A stretch of DNA of 64,000 nucleotides from Acanthosepion pharaonis (taxonomy: Eukaryota; Mollusca; Cephalopoda; Sepiida; Sepiidae): positions 1,188,501 through 1,252,500 of the forward strand of contig CAHIKZ030002035.1 of the NCBI GenBank assembly GCA_903632075.3. The letters run 5' to 3'. A model generated the notes under the pieces. That model was not told the DNA's origin. It ran no database searches and worked only from the letters and a program-made list of their open reading frames with translations. The position numbers and the translations under genes are program-made. Each line of letters begins with the position of its first letter. The first letter of the stretch is position 1. Shown piece by piece: positions 43,641 through 56,450 of the stretch.

Positions 43641-45541
43641 CCGGTCCAGTTTATAGTACTTTGATTTGCTCACTGGTAAGGCTTGTCAGTGTGTTAGTGC
43701 AGGGTTATAATTTCCGTTCGCTTCCCTGGAGTAACGTCCATTGCAGAGAATGACCGTAGGACAACTAATCGACAGTCGAGACAACTGTGTCTGGGTCAGT
43801 TTATAGTAGTTTGATTTGCTCACTGTTAAAGCTTGTCAGTGTGTTAGTGCAGGGTTATAATTTTCGTTCGCTTCCCTGGAGTAACGTCCATTGCAGAGAA
43901 TGACCGTAGGACAACTAATCGACAGTCGAGACAACTGTGTCTGGGTCAGTTTATAGTACTTTTATTTGCTCACTGGTAAGGCTTGTCAGTGTGTTAGTGC
44001 AGGGTTATAATTTTCGTTCGCTTCCTTGGAGTAACGTCCAATGCAGAGAATGACCGTAGGACAACTAATCGACAGTCGAGACAACTGTGTCTGGGTCAGT
44101 TTATAGTACTTTGATTTGCTCACTGGTAAGGCTTGTCAGTGTATTAGTGCAGGGTTATAATTTTCGTTCGCTTCCCTGGAGTAACGTCCATTGCAGAGAA
44201 TGACCGTAGGACAACTAATCGACAGTCGAGACAACTGTGTCTGGGTCAGTTTATAGTACTTTGATTTGCTCACTGTTAAGCTTGTCAGTGTGTTAGTGCA
44301 GGGTTATAATTTTCGTTCGCTTCCCTGGAGTAACGTCCATTGCAGAGAATGACCGTAGGACAACTAATCGACAGTCGAGACAACTGTGTCTGGGCCAGTT
44401 TATAGTACTTTGATTTGCTCACTGGTAAAGCTTGTCAGTGTTTTAGTGCAGGGTTATAATTTCCGTTCGCTTCCCTGGAGTAACGTCCATTGCAGAGAAT
44501 GACCGTAGGACAACTAATCGACAGTCGAGACAACTGTGTCTGGGTCAGTTTATAGTACTTTGATTTGCTCACAGGTAAGGCTTGTCAGTGTGTTAGTGCA
44601 GGGTTATAATTTTCGTTCGCTTCCCTGGAGTAACGTCCATTGCAGAGAATGACCGTAGGACAACTAATCGACAGTCGAGACAACTGTGTCTGGGTCAGTT
44701 TATAGTAGTTTGATTTGCTCACTGTTAAAGCTTGTCAGTGTGTTAGTGCAGGGTTATAATTTTCGTTCGCTTCCCTGGAGTAACGTCCATTGCAGAGAAT
44801 GACCGTAGGACAACTAATCGACAGTCGAGACAACTGTGTCTGGGTCAGTTTATAGTACTTTGATTTGCTCACTGGTAAGGCTTGTCAGTGTGTTAGTGCA
44901 GGGTTATAATTTTCGTTCGCTTCCTTGGAGTAACGTCCATTGCAGAGAATGACCGTAGGACAACTAATCGACAGTCGAGACAACTGTGTCTGGGTCAGTT
45001 TATAGTACTTTGATTTGCTCACTGGTAAGGCTTGTCAGTGTGTTAGTGCAGGGTTATAATTTTCGTTCGCTTCCCTGGAGTAACGTCCATTGCAGAGAAT
45101 GACCGTAGGGGACAACTAATCGACAGTCGAGACAACTGTGTCTGGGTCAGTTTATAGTACTTTGATTTGCTCACTGTTAAGCTTGTCAGTGTGTTAGTGC
45201 AGGGTTATAATTTTCGTTCGCTTCCCTGGAGTAACGTCCATTGCAGAGAATGACCGTAGGACAACTAATCGACAGTCGAGACAACTGTGTCTGGGTCAGT
45301 TTATAGTACTTTGATTTGCTCACTGGTAAGGATTGTCAGTGTGTTAGTGCAGGGTTATAATTTTCGTTCGCTTCCCTGGGTAACGTCCATTGAAGAGAAT
45401 GACCGTAGGACAACTAATCGACAATCGAGACAACTGTGTCTGGGCCAGTTTATAGTACTTTGATTTGCTCACTGGTAAGGCTTGTCAGTGTTTTAGTGCA
45501 GGGTTATAATTTCATTCGCTTCCCTGGAGTAACGTCCATTG
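43641..45541 (+). repeat. 150-bp satellite, about 12.7 copies
   Basis: CTGGGTCAGTTTATAGTACT recurs every 149-152 bp. Each unit also has TTGCTCACTGGTAAGG, AGTGCAGGGTTATAATTTTC, CCCTGGAGTAACGTCCATTG and GACAGTCGAGACAACTG. Identity is above 95 percent. Variant positions (GTACT/GTAGT; GGTCAG/GGCCAG) recur in patterns that suggest multi-unit duplication. No coding frame. Confidence 0.96.
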
Positions 45542-45544
45542 CTG

Positions 45545-45794
45545 TTTTAACTTGTGATAAGAAGAGACCCTCAGTAATGATTATAATCAGTGAGTGGATG
45601 TGTGGGAGGTTCAACATTTTTTCATTGCAAATATGGAATCGGCAAGTTGCGTTTTATTTCTTATATAGTCTGTTGCGTTCACTTTCGCGCTAATGAAACT
45701 ATTTCTTCCCCCAATCCTAACTATGGGTTAAATAGCAGCGTATGTTTCGCTCTTCATGATTTATATTTAATTGTATGCAATTGTTAATTTTTTG
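45545..45794 (+). repeat. Right inverted arm
   Basis: Reads CAGTAATGATTATAATCAG, TTCAACATTTTTTCATTGCA and AACTATGGGTTAAATAGCAG on the plus strand, opposite to the left arm. The junction with the truncated last satellite unit is at about 45541. Confidence 0.85.
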
Positions 45795-45815
45795 GATTAT
45801 CCTTCGCACTTACGG

Positions 45816-45817
<2 letters not shown>

Positions 45818-45878
<61 letters not shown>
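45818..45878. repeat. (TA)n microsatellite
   Basis: About 30 TA units 25 bp beyond the right arm. Confidence 0.96.
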
Positions 45879-45881
<3 letters not shown>

Positions 45882-46620
45882 AGGTTACATTATTACTCAT
45901 TCGATTTTTTTTTCCAAAAATATAAAATAAATATTTATTAGAATTTAAATGTGTATTTTTTTTAATGAAGGTGACATATACTTGCGCAGAAATTAATTAA
46001 AAATCGTTCGTTCTGCGCAAATGGAAAGAAACAGGAGTTATTTGCATAAAGTGGCGTTAATTATCAAATTTCAATAGCCCAACTGCAAGTTTGAACTTTT
46101 AAAATTGATCGTAAGGCTGAGTTATCGGACAAAGCGAAGACTTCATATTTTTCAAAACATAAATTAACGTTGAACATTTTAACAATAACCAATGGGTACC
46201 AAAGATCTCTGTCTAGGATATTTAACGAACTTTTTGATAAGTTTTTGATATCTCAGGCAGCACTGATACAAATCACACAAGGGTGAGTTGTGGGTATTAC
46301 GTGGCTGACAGTTATAGAATATTTACACAAGTTGTAGGTCAGAAATCAAGTCAAGAAACACATGAAATCAATCAATATACCTCATTTAAAGGCAAAAAAT
46401 CGAATAAGATGGACAATAGAACACATAAAAATCGATATTTAAATTCTAAAGAATCCCTTGCAACTATCTATGTAGCAGGATGATGTAGGAAAGATTGGTG
46501 ACAACTGACGGAAATGGGCTCACAGACTAAAACATCATGATCGAGATGCTGTGGTTCTTTGGGGTAAGATTTTAGATGAAGTGATGGCTCCGTGATAAGT
46601 TCTAGCTTACTGTTCAGGTA
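45879..46620. other. No recognised feature
   Basis: AT-rich; one 66-codon frame without known motifs. Confidence 0.5.
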
Positions 46621-46629
46621 TACCTCTGG

Positions 46630-46835
46630 GATTATGGCGATATCACGTTAAAACATCGGTTCTCCTAAGTCACACGAAGTTAAGCAACGTCGAGCCTGCT
46701 CGGTACCTATATGGGTGACTCTTTGTATATACGGAGGTGGCATGGATAACGGCTCGTAATTAGATTCCGAAAACCGATTTCCAATTCCAGTCGGTTTTAT
46801 TATATTCACTTACGCGAAAATATCCTTGAGAGATT
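46630..46835 (+). mobile_element. 5S-tRNA dimeric SINE, copy 2
   Basis: 5S-like part (46630-46729): GATATCACGTTAAAACATCGG, GAAGTTAAGCAACGTCGAGCC and CCTATATGGGTGACTC, closer to true 5S than copy 1. It is followed by GGTGGCATGGATAACGGCTCG (tRNA head), CCAATTCCAGTCGGTTT and TTCACTTACGCGAAAATATCC. The 3' end of the 5S part is shorter than at 5650. Confidence 0.8.
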
Positions 46836-47270
46836 CTTTAATCTGGTTTTCATGAGTGAACCCCCCCCCACAAATCGTTTTACAACTATCGAAGAACGCA
46901 ATAATTGTTTGGTTCAAGGACAGGCAAAGATGACACGTACATCAGTACAGACCAACCGAATTTCAACATTTTTTTTCAGTATTATTCTTGCTGTATGAAG
47001 ACTTTTGAAGTCATTGAAAAGGAAAACAAAAGTCCTGTCCTCGTGATGAGCGCAGGGCATTTTTCGACCAATCATTCATGGACACGCTTTGCTCTGAAGA
47101 TCTCCGTAATCTAACGGCGAAGCATGCCTGGCCAAAATTCTGTTTCCCTTAGAAAGGGAATCCAGATTCGATCCATGCCGAAGGTTACGTTTTCTTTAAT
47201 AAAACGTTCGATGATATTGGGCGAAAAATGCTAATTTCACTATTTATAATTACTGTTTGCTTAGTCAAAG
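46836..47270. other. No recognised feature
   Basis: A C9 run at about 46861 and a 69-codon frame without motifs. Confidence 0.45.
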
Positions 47271-47279
47271 CCGTGTAAA

Positions 47280-47460
47280 CATTAATAATGTTAATATTAA
47301 GAAGAAGAAAATGAAGAAGCAAAAGAAAAATGAAGAAGAAAAACGAAGAAAAGGAAGAAAAAAGACGAATAATAATAATAGATAGATATGAAAAGACTAA
47401 GACACACACAGACACACACATACATGAGAGAGAGAGAGAGAGAGAGAGAGAAAGAAATTT
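47280..47460. repeat. GAA-rich and (GA)n tracts
   Basis: Impure GAAGAA with AAT units to about 47380, then CA and a (GA)n run at 47427-47450. Confidence 0.85.
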
Positions 47461-47469
47461 GAATAGACT

Positions 47470-49510
<2,041 letters not shown>

Positions 49511-50394
49511 CAATATGGTCTGATCAATAGTTAAGAATAAACTCGTATAGCTAGATAGGTATAAATGCTATTGTAAGAACACTTGCATTTTCTTCAGACG
49601 TTTGACATTCTTAACGGAATCTCTTTGTTGTTTCCATTTCCAGATATAGACTTCAACAAATGGCAGTCAAGTGGAAACAACGTCTGCTTACAGATCTGAC
49701 TCGTTCCGAGCCTAGAAAAATGACCGTCGGCGTAGCCGTTGTTTGTCCTTCGATTATCCATGCATTCGACCACCAGCAATACAGTAGGGTTGGACGAGTT
49801 GAACATGATGGATATAGGTTTGGGATGGGCGCTGGCCATCTGCCAGCGCTGCGAGCTTCTAATCTACAGCGCGGGAAATCTGGCTATTAATTGGTTCCTG
49901 GTTCTCTCCACTTGGCAGATGATGAAGATTTGGACCAATCAAAAGACTCAGACAATTGCTCGCGTCTGCGAGCTTTTAGAAACAAGAGAAAGAGAGAGAC
50001 ATATCGTTGTAGAGAAAGATTAGTTTACAAAATTAGAAGCTTAAAACATTGTTTAATGTTGTAAGCAGACAGCTTCGTTAAGTATGATGGCTGACTAAGT
50101 TTGCAGTTTTCATGAAAACATTTGGTCAGCAAGTCTGTCATTTTTTTAATTCATAGAGTGACCCGTGGCCTACCTCGTATCTGTAATAATTATATTTTGT
50201 TTGGTTAGTGCAAGAAGTGATTGCTCGTGTCCAGGAAGAAAAGCCAGGTTTTTAAATGCTGATTTATTGGGCACACTATCACCATAAGCAAGATTTGCGC
50301 AACACAATCTTCAATTTCCCATTTCCCGTCAGTTTTTTCTTGGTCTGTTTTAGGCAAAAATATAAATTATCTCAAGTAATTAGACCTGTTGCAT
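49511..50394. other. Unassigned segment with short open frames
   Basis: TTTCCATTTCCAG at 49631-49643 resembles a splice acceptor and is followed by frames of about 80-95 codons (MAVKWKQRLLTDLTRSEPRK; a shifted frame has WALAICQRCELLIYSAG). GC is higher than the flanks. No family recognised; could be an exon or a repeat piece. Confidence 0.3.
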
Positions 50395-50490
50395 ATGGTG
50401 ATTTACTAAGCGTAGGACAGAAGCGAAAGCATGAGGCACGCAGTGAGGATCGAACTCACTACTCAGTCGTAAATTGGACTGATTAACTTT
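50395..50490 (-). mobile_element. tRNA-headed SINE fragment
   Basis: GTGAGGATCGAACTCAC is the same T-arm as at 34771-34790, with GAGGCACGCA before it and CAGTC after it. The D-arm side is lost. Confidence 0.6.
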
Positions 50491-50499
50491 CCTCTTTGG

Positions 50500-50721
50500 T
50501 AAATAGCTATTATGAATTTAAGCGCAGTACTAGATTGGCAACTAGGTCCCATCATTCAACTGTTGAAATGCTTAGATGTAACAGCAAGTTCTATGCTAAA
50601 AGTTTCTTCTATCGTGTTTCTCACTTGTGGAACTCTTTTCCACAAAACTATTATCTTCAAACATTGAAATGCACATGTTAATCATTAGATTCTCTCATCT
50701 GAATTCTTGTTATTTTATTGT

Positions 50722-50804
<83 letters not shown>

Positions 50805-50910
50805 CTTCAATGTGAAAAAATCTAAATATCATGTTAAACGCTATCTATTATCCCGATTACACTTTTCTCTTCCCGTTCACTAGTAAATTTTCTTTTCCTA
50901 ACCCCTTTAC
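50500..50910 (+). pseudogene. Jockey/CR1-like LINE end split by microsatellite
   Basis: Reads FKRSTRLATRSHHSTVEML, FFYRVSHLWNSFPQNYYLQ and TLKCTC. It is interrupted by CT and TA repeats (50722-50803), then KYHVKRYLLSRLHFSLPVH, which looks like the continuation of the same C-terminus. Confidence 0.65.
50722..50803. repeat. (CT)n-(TA)n compound microsatellite
   Basis: CT units then about 29 TA units inside the LINE end. Confidence 0.96.
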
Positions 50911-51093
50911 ACTCAGTAACACCGAAGTTTTAGATAAGTCCTCATGATGACTGAGAAAGTCGAAATTCCTTGAACAATAGTAACAATATAGACGCCTTGT
51001 TCAGTTTATCCACAACTTCGAACACCATTCTCAACACATCGGAAAATTGGAAAAATGCAATAAAAATTAAAAACAATGTTTTCTTTTTTTGTG

Positions 51094-51097
<4 letters not shown>

Positions 51098-51181
<84 letters not shown>

Positions 51182-51190
51182 ATATATATT
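51098..51190. repeat. (TA)n microsatellite
   Basis: About 38 TA units ending TATGTATG; abuts an R1 copy. Confidence 0.96.
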
Positions 51191-51512
51191 TCTGAGATGA
51201 GGTATTATGTACACTAATTACATCATTCGGACTATTGTCCTCATCTTTGTCGGCATATTTATTACAACGTTTCGGCCGTTGCGTGTTCCGGCCTTCTTCA
51301 GGTGGTTGGAATGTCGAACTGAACCCTTTATTTCGCTCACTGGGGTAGACTGTTCTAGTTCGACGTGCCATGTTTTGATGGATGTGAGTTATCAGTTATC
51401 TCCTGTTAATTCCCACCTGAAAGTTTTCCACAGCGTTAACCGGATATTGAACTCACACTCTTTGGTCTTGTCACTAGATCTAACCAACGCCTTTATCCGA
51501 ATAATGTAAATA
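51191..51512 (+). repeat. R1 dispersed repeat, copy 7
   Basis: The most complete copy: TTTCTGAGATGAGGTATTAT through CCATGTTTTGATGGATGTGA. The minus-strand hairpin is GGCCG/CGGCC (5 bp), preceded by CCTGAAGAA and followed by GAAACGTTGTAATA. A stray inner R1 word (CCGAATAATGTAAATAGT) at 51496 leads into the next TA tract. Confidence 0.88.

Positions 51513-51572
<60 letters not shown>
51513..51572. repeat. (TA)n microsatellite
   Basis: About 30 TA units. Confidence 0.96.
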
Positions 51573-51575
<3 letters not shown>

Positions 51576-51587
51576 TAAACGCAAATA

Positions 51588-51645
51588 AAATATACCTTAG
51601 CTGACACGTTTCGTCCTCCGAGTGACTTATCATGGTAAATATTTA
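51588..51645 (-). ncRNA. Degenerate hammerhead-like motif HH6
   Basis: Minus strand: ATGATAAGTC, loop, GGAGGACGAAACGTGTCAGC. GAAAC, GT and GTC are in the expected places, but the CUGANGA core is changed at two sites. Confidence 0.35.
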
Positions 51646-51739
51646 GTTCGATAAAGTCCCATACATGACAAAATTCATCTTGTAAGATAAGTTATCTTAT
51701 GGTTGTTCAAGTATATAAAAATGTATATATCCTTTTCTC

Positions 51740-51741
<2 letters not shown>

Positions 51742-51783
<42 letters not shown>
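51742..51783. repeat. (TA)n microsatellite
   Basis: Precedes a SINE body fragment. Confidence 0.95.
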
Positions 51784-51786
<3 letters not shown>

Positions 51787-52042
51787 GACAGACTGGGTTC
51801 TATAGCCTTGGTTGGCAACTGGTCTAGGAGAAGGACAACTCTGAATTCAAAACCTGCGAAGGGTCGTTTGGGAACCTTGGTATTCGGTGCACCAGGTCTC
51901 TGTATTCGTCTCTTCAAAAGTGTGGATGGTCCTGCACGAAACCTTCACCACTATAATCAAATCTCATGTGCCGGTTTCGGGCTGTCGGTTTCCTGAAACT
52001 GATCTGCTTGACCTCATACGTCGAATCTCGGTGGGAGAGTCG

Positions 52043-52045
<3 letters not shown>
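51784..52045 (+). mobile_element. SINE 3' body with TA tail
   Basis: CAGGACAGACTGGGTTCTAT through GTCGAATCTCGGTGGGAGAG, then the TA tract. Nearly identical to the minus strand of 22095-22360, but without the tRNA head. Confidence 0.85.
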
Positions 52046-52128
<83 letters not shown>

Positions 52129-52130
52129 GT
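52046..52130. repeat. (TA)n-(GT)n compound microsatellite
   Basis: TA tail of the SINE, switching to GT at about 52095. Confidence 0.96.
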
Positions 52131-52964
52131 TTGTTTGGTTGCGTATGCGTATGTGTGTATGATTTATTTATTTATTTTTAAAGGTTTTACTTTATTCAGA
52201 ACCAGTTTGGATTGCTAGTTTTCATGGTTTTGTCAGAAATTTCTCGTAATCTGTCGGAAAATCATTTCTTTAACAAACGGAAGTGCTTACGTCGACTCCC
52301 ACAGATCACTGACAAAAATTTTGGTATTTTGTGCACTCACTTCCGAATATACTGTCCAAAAACTCTAGGTTATTTTTTTAGAACCAATCGGAAAAACGCC
52401 CACTACATGCAGCCGTTTTTGAGCCACTGACAGACAGTAATGTATACGTCGAATTCACCTACGAAGGCAGATTCAACCAGACCCCGACTGTAGCGACGGC
52501 CCACACAGTAATAAAACTTAACCAGGCTACCAACAGCGATACGAAGACTCTTCCATCAACAGCCATACTTTCAGAGACTAATTCCCTACTACTAAATTCG
52601 ATAATGCGTGTTAATTTTCTCTACGTGCTTTCTTCGACTCCTACCTCGTATTATACCGCGAACTAACTCTCAGTCTCTCAAGATTGATATAAAATACTCC
52701 AGAGTGAGCAAACGAGTAATATTTGACATTTTTAAAATTGTAGAAATTATTGTTTTCAAGGCATGCATTGTGGATTATTACATTCAAAGCAAAAATAAAG
52801 TCACTCAGAATTTATACAATAAAGAATTATTGTTATTATACACTGATTAATGTAGGCAAATTTCACAAGCGAACATTCGAGGAGAATCTGAATGCTCCCG
52901 TCAATTCCAGAGCCCTGTATTTACATATATCATAAGATCAACGAGGGGTATCTGGTATATGTCT
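52131..52964. other. No recognised feature
   Basis: Ordinary composition with short frames only. Confidence 0.5.
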
Positions 52965-53114
52965 ACATTTCTGAAATGAGGTATTATGTACACTATTTAC
53001 ATTATTCAGACAATTGTCCTCATCTTTATCGCCATATTTATTACGCTTCGGCATTTTAGTGCATGTCTATATTTCTGGGATGAGATATTATGTACACTGT
53101 TTACATTATTCGGT
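52965..53114 (+). repeat. R1 dispersed repeat, copy 8 (two broken ends)
   Basis: TTTCTGAAATGAGGTATTATG to ATTTATTACGCTTCGG, then a second start at 53069 that breaks at the tRNA-like unit. Confidence 0.75.
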
Positions 53115-53300
53115 TAAGGCACGTCAGGCTAAATGACGGCTCCGTATAGGATACAGAGAACGAATATTTTCTATGAAAATTTCTCGGACATTCAGGCCGG
53201 TAAATGTTATTAATATTGTTTATTAAAAACAGGGCATTTACTTAAATATTTGTATCTATAAAAAAAATGTATAAACATAAAAATGTCTTAAAATAAATAA
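53115..53300 (+). mobile_element. tRNA-like 357-bp element, truncated copy
   Basis: AAGGCACGTCAGGCTAAATGA, CTCCGTATAGGATACAG (tRNA remnants; T-arm lost), TTTCTCGGACATTCAGGCCG, GTTTATTAAAAAC and AAAAATGTCTTAAAATAAAT. Same unit as 19787. Confidence 0.75.
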
Positions 53301-53349
53301 ATATCTATCTGTCTATCTACCTACCTATCTATCTATCTATCTATCTATC
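53301..53349. repeat. (CTAT)n microsatellite
   Basis: CTAT/CTAC units ending at the LTR. Confidence 0.93.
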
Positions 53350-53592
53350 TGTTGTGGAGTATTTTCACAGTGGAGGCTTGTATTTTATATGTTTGTATAA
53401 GTCGTCCTAAATTAGGTCCGACGTACAAAATGTTAGGAACTTGGAAAATAAGAGTCAATGGCGCAGCAATCTAGTTGTGATGGTTGGTACTTCAAATGTC
53501 CGAATCTCGACTGACGCGCTCAAACCCATTCTGCCAGACTTGCCACTGCTACTCCTACATTCAATCCATAGAATAGGTACTATGGCATAACA
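53350..53592 (+). mobile_element. Solo LTR, 243 bp, related to 36766-37031
   Basis: TGTTGTGG ... GGCATAACA ends. Collinear with the inverted copy at 36766. Flanks are microsatellites, so no target duplication can be read. Confidence 0.7.

Positions 53593-53595
<3 letters not shown>

Positions 53596-53646
<51 letters not shown>
53596..53646. repeat. (TA)n microsatellite
   Basis: About 25 TA units. Confidence 0.95.
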
Positions 53647-53650
<4 letters not shown>

Positions 53651-53978
53651 GCATTAGTTTAGCATTATTTGCACATTAATTTAATCTTAATTCTCGATGT
53701 CGCTATATTTAATGGAAGTTTTTTTCGAGTGTGGCAAACTGACCGTGATTTCTCTTGATGCGTTTTCAAAAAGAGGATATTGGCCATTATTATTTACAAT
53801 TATAAAAATCTAAATCTGTATAATAAAAAGAAGAAATAAAGGAAGCTCATTATGGTGACATTAATCCCTTCCCTCACCCCCTGACAGCCATTCAGCCAGA
53901 ACAATTTAATTACCCGTTGGTCAGCTGTTCCTAATGAATTTGCTACGCCAAAAAGCATCAAAAGAACTTCCGGTGATG

Positions 53979-53980
53979 TT

Positions 53981-54045
<65 letters not shown>

Positions 54046-54476
54046 TATGCATGTTGTATTTCCTGATTTTACTGTGAAGAGCCGGATCCAAACTATGGTT
54101 CTTAGGCCTTATAGGAGAATTGTCATTTTATTCATGACACTTTTCTTAGTATATGGGATGTTACTAGTAGGGCCATCTTCTGGGAAGCTTGCATGTTTAC
54201 TGTTAGTAAAATTGTCCATTCCTTTTCTCACTTGGGCTCCAATTACTGTTGGTACAAACTCAGTCTTTATTCCCCACATCCTGTTAATCCTGATCTCCAG
54301 GTCCTCGTATTTGGACAAGTTCTCGAGAATTTTCATGGAGGTGTTTCTCTCAGATGATACTGTCATGCCAATAAGCATACACTTCCTGAATTTCTTTTCT
54401 TTTATAATATCAGGTTCGTTGGCTTTTATTTCCCTGTCAGTTTGAATTGGCATGTCCCAGAGGATAGTTACATGGT
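53979..54476 (-). pseudogene. Non-LTR retrotransposon 3' end with (AAT)n tail
   Basis: Minus-strand frame without stops: NHVTILWDMPIQTDREIKA, NEPDIIKEKKFRKCMLIGMT, KILENLSKYEDLEIRINRMW and VPTVIGAQV. It holds the whole PD...D-like block, the best preserved here. The (ATT)n at 53979-54043 is its tail. Confidence 0.8.
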
Positions 54477-54477
54477 T

Positions 54478-54610
54478 ATTATTATTATTATTATTATTAT
54501 TATATTTCCTTTGATTTCTGTTGTGTACACATTTCTTTCCGGGTCCTGACCAGAGACCTAAGGACAGAAACGGCATCATGACATTTTCCACTGAGCAATT
54601 AAAAAAATAG
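54478..54610 (-). pseudogene. Non-LTR retrotransposon 3' UTR and tail
   Basis: GAAATCAAAGGAAATATAATA on the minus strand with tail at 54478-54501. It is the end of another copy, joined head-to-tail to 53979-54476, as at 4636-5430. Confidence 0.7.
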
Positions 54611-54627
54611 GTAAATAAAAAATAATT

Positions 54628-54639
<12 letters not shown>

Positions 54640-54681
<42 letters not shown>
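54640..54681. repeat. (ATT)n microsatellite
   Basis: About 14 units, preceded by TAA units of opposite phase. Confidence 0.93.
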
Positions 54682-54682
<1 letters not shown>

Positions 54683-54899
54683 TGTCTTTTAGCACAGTTT
54701 ATTAAATGTTATTTTTTGGTCTTGAACTTGTTTATTATGAAGATACATTCTGCAGCCTTATGTATCCAGGACTGTTTTTTTATTGCTTGTGTCGTGTCAA
54801 GTAAAGAGAACTTTATGTAAAATGATTTGCATGGTCATAATTATTGCATTTTCGCCATAATAAAGAATTCTGTTTGTATAAGAATAAGGTGAATGCATT

Positions 54900-55230
54900 A
54901 ACTGGTAGTGAACATTGGATGGCATCCGGGAAAGAAGGAGAATGATACAAGCGAAGATCATCATCATCTTCTATGTGTCAGATCCATTCAGAACTTTGAC
55001 GATCATAGCTCTACACAAATTCCTGATCTTTGTAGATTTTAATAAATTTTCTCTTTTTGTTATCTTTCCTAAACATTGTTCCGCTATCCTTTTACAGAAT
55101 CTCGCTGATTAGGCTATGAGTTGTGTTCCTTTGTCCATGTTGCTTTAATATATACTGTCCTTGCCAAATTTTCCAAACCCTCTTTCCTCATTAAGTGCCC
55201 TAGAATTTTTTCATTACAAGACAAGAAACG
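54900..55230 (-). pseudogene. RTE-like LINE 3' end
   Basis: Minus strand reads KIRNLCRAMIVKVLNGSDT, matching RKLWRAMIANVLKEHGT at 24758; the segments beyond 55030 also run parallel (TTTTGTTATCT-TCCTAAA on the plus strand of both). Confidence 0.7.
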
Positions 55231-56259
55231 TTTGTACAAAAACTTATAGTATTTTTTTTTTTGATTTACGTATATTTATACATGAATTTTATTATAAATA
55301 TAACTAGAAGGCAAAAATTCTGTTGAAATATTTTTACGATAATCAATCCACGCTGTTTTAAGATTTCTACATCATCTCCTGAATCGTGTTTTTTTTTTTT
55401 CTTTTTATCTTATTTAAATCACGCTCGTCTCTTGAAAGAGTTACGTCATCCATTTTGTTTATTATTTTTATTGTCATTGAAGCTTGATAAGTAATGTTTG
55501 CCCATTGTCGTGACTTAAACTGTTACAGACTTGCTATCGATACTAGTGGTCAGAGTTCATAATTTAGGATTTTGAATGCTGATTTATGTGTTTTTTGTTT
55601 TGTTTTTGTTTTCTTTTTGGCATATTCACTCATGTGTAATATTGGCGTAACACAATCCCTCTCTCTGCCTATTCCTCCACTTGGCCAAGCGGACTCACCA
55701 GCGTCTGGTCTGTTCGCTTTCTATTTTCCTTTTCTTTCTCTTTTTTTAACTTGTTAATTGTTGATGTGGGACGGTTAGCAGAAGATCGGCGTCGCAGCAT
55801 CAATTGGTGTTTATGTTCCTTTCGATCGAGCTGGATTATTCCAGTGTTCACTCATGCCATTGTTTGCTTTGTCGGACGCAGTAAGTCGATCAACAAGAAA
55901 ATGACCCGGATGCAAAGAACATGGTCAGCCATTGGTGATAACGATCGTCTGCTTTTCAAGAGATGGAAGAAAAAGAACCAAAAAACACAATAAACAAGTC
56001 TGCCGACGATCACCAAACCGTGAATGAGTGTCTTAAGTCGATGTTTGTATTATGCTAACAGATTAGATCCTGGGGATATTTGTTCAAATGTTTTTGTTTT
56101 TTTTTTCCTGCTGGTTTCCTCGAGGTTATCTAAACTTACTAGAAAACCTACTGCCTGGGGGCCACTTTGTGATTTTATACAGCTCCTAAGAGCACAAGTA
56201 TTTTCTATTTATATATATATTTTTTTTTTTTGTAAATATTCATTAATAGATATTTTCTG
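55231..56259. other. No recognised gene
   Basis: T-rich tracts; an 80-codon frame at 55751-55993 (MLIVDVGRLAEDRRRSINWC start) has no family motif. Confidence 0.45.
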
Positions 56260-56450
56260 TCTGAATTTCTTGGATACGAAGATACCATTATTTGCATTAT
56301 TTACATACGGACTTTTGTCGTCGTCTTTATTCTTCTCAAAACGCTTCGGTTGCTGTGCCCTCTGGACTTCATCAGGTGTTTCGGAACGTTCTACTCCCAA
56401 CGGATTCAGTTCGAAATCTCCTGAAGGTTACCTGGACGAAAAGAACTATT
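56260..56450 (+). repeat. R1 dispersed repeat, copy 9 (diverged)
   Basis: TTTACATACGGACTTTTGTCG, AAAACGCTTCGGTTG, CTGGACTTCATCAGGTG. The minus strand has CCTGATGAAGTCC, so the core-like word is CTGATGA instead of CTGAAGA. Confidence 0.65.

Larger units (their letters stand above)
43154..45794. mobile_element. Inverted-arm element with 150-bp satellite core
   Basis: Arms at 43154-43400 and 45545-45794 are inverted copies, 90-95 percent alike. The left arm is followed by a 240-bp spacer and then the satellite; the right arm abuts the satellite directly. No transposase frame and no clear target duplication. Foldback-like or satellite-bearing non-autonomous element; class unknown. Confidence 0.75.

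Noticed and set aside
43641..45541. CRISPR array
   Set aside because: Regular 150-bp periodicity, but whole units are conserved with no variable spacers, and the context is a metazoan genome. It is a satellite.
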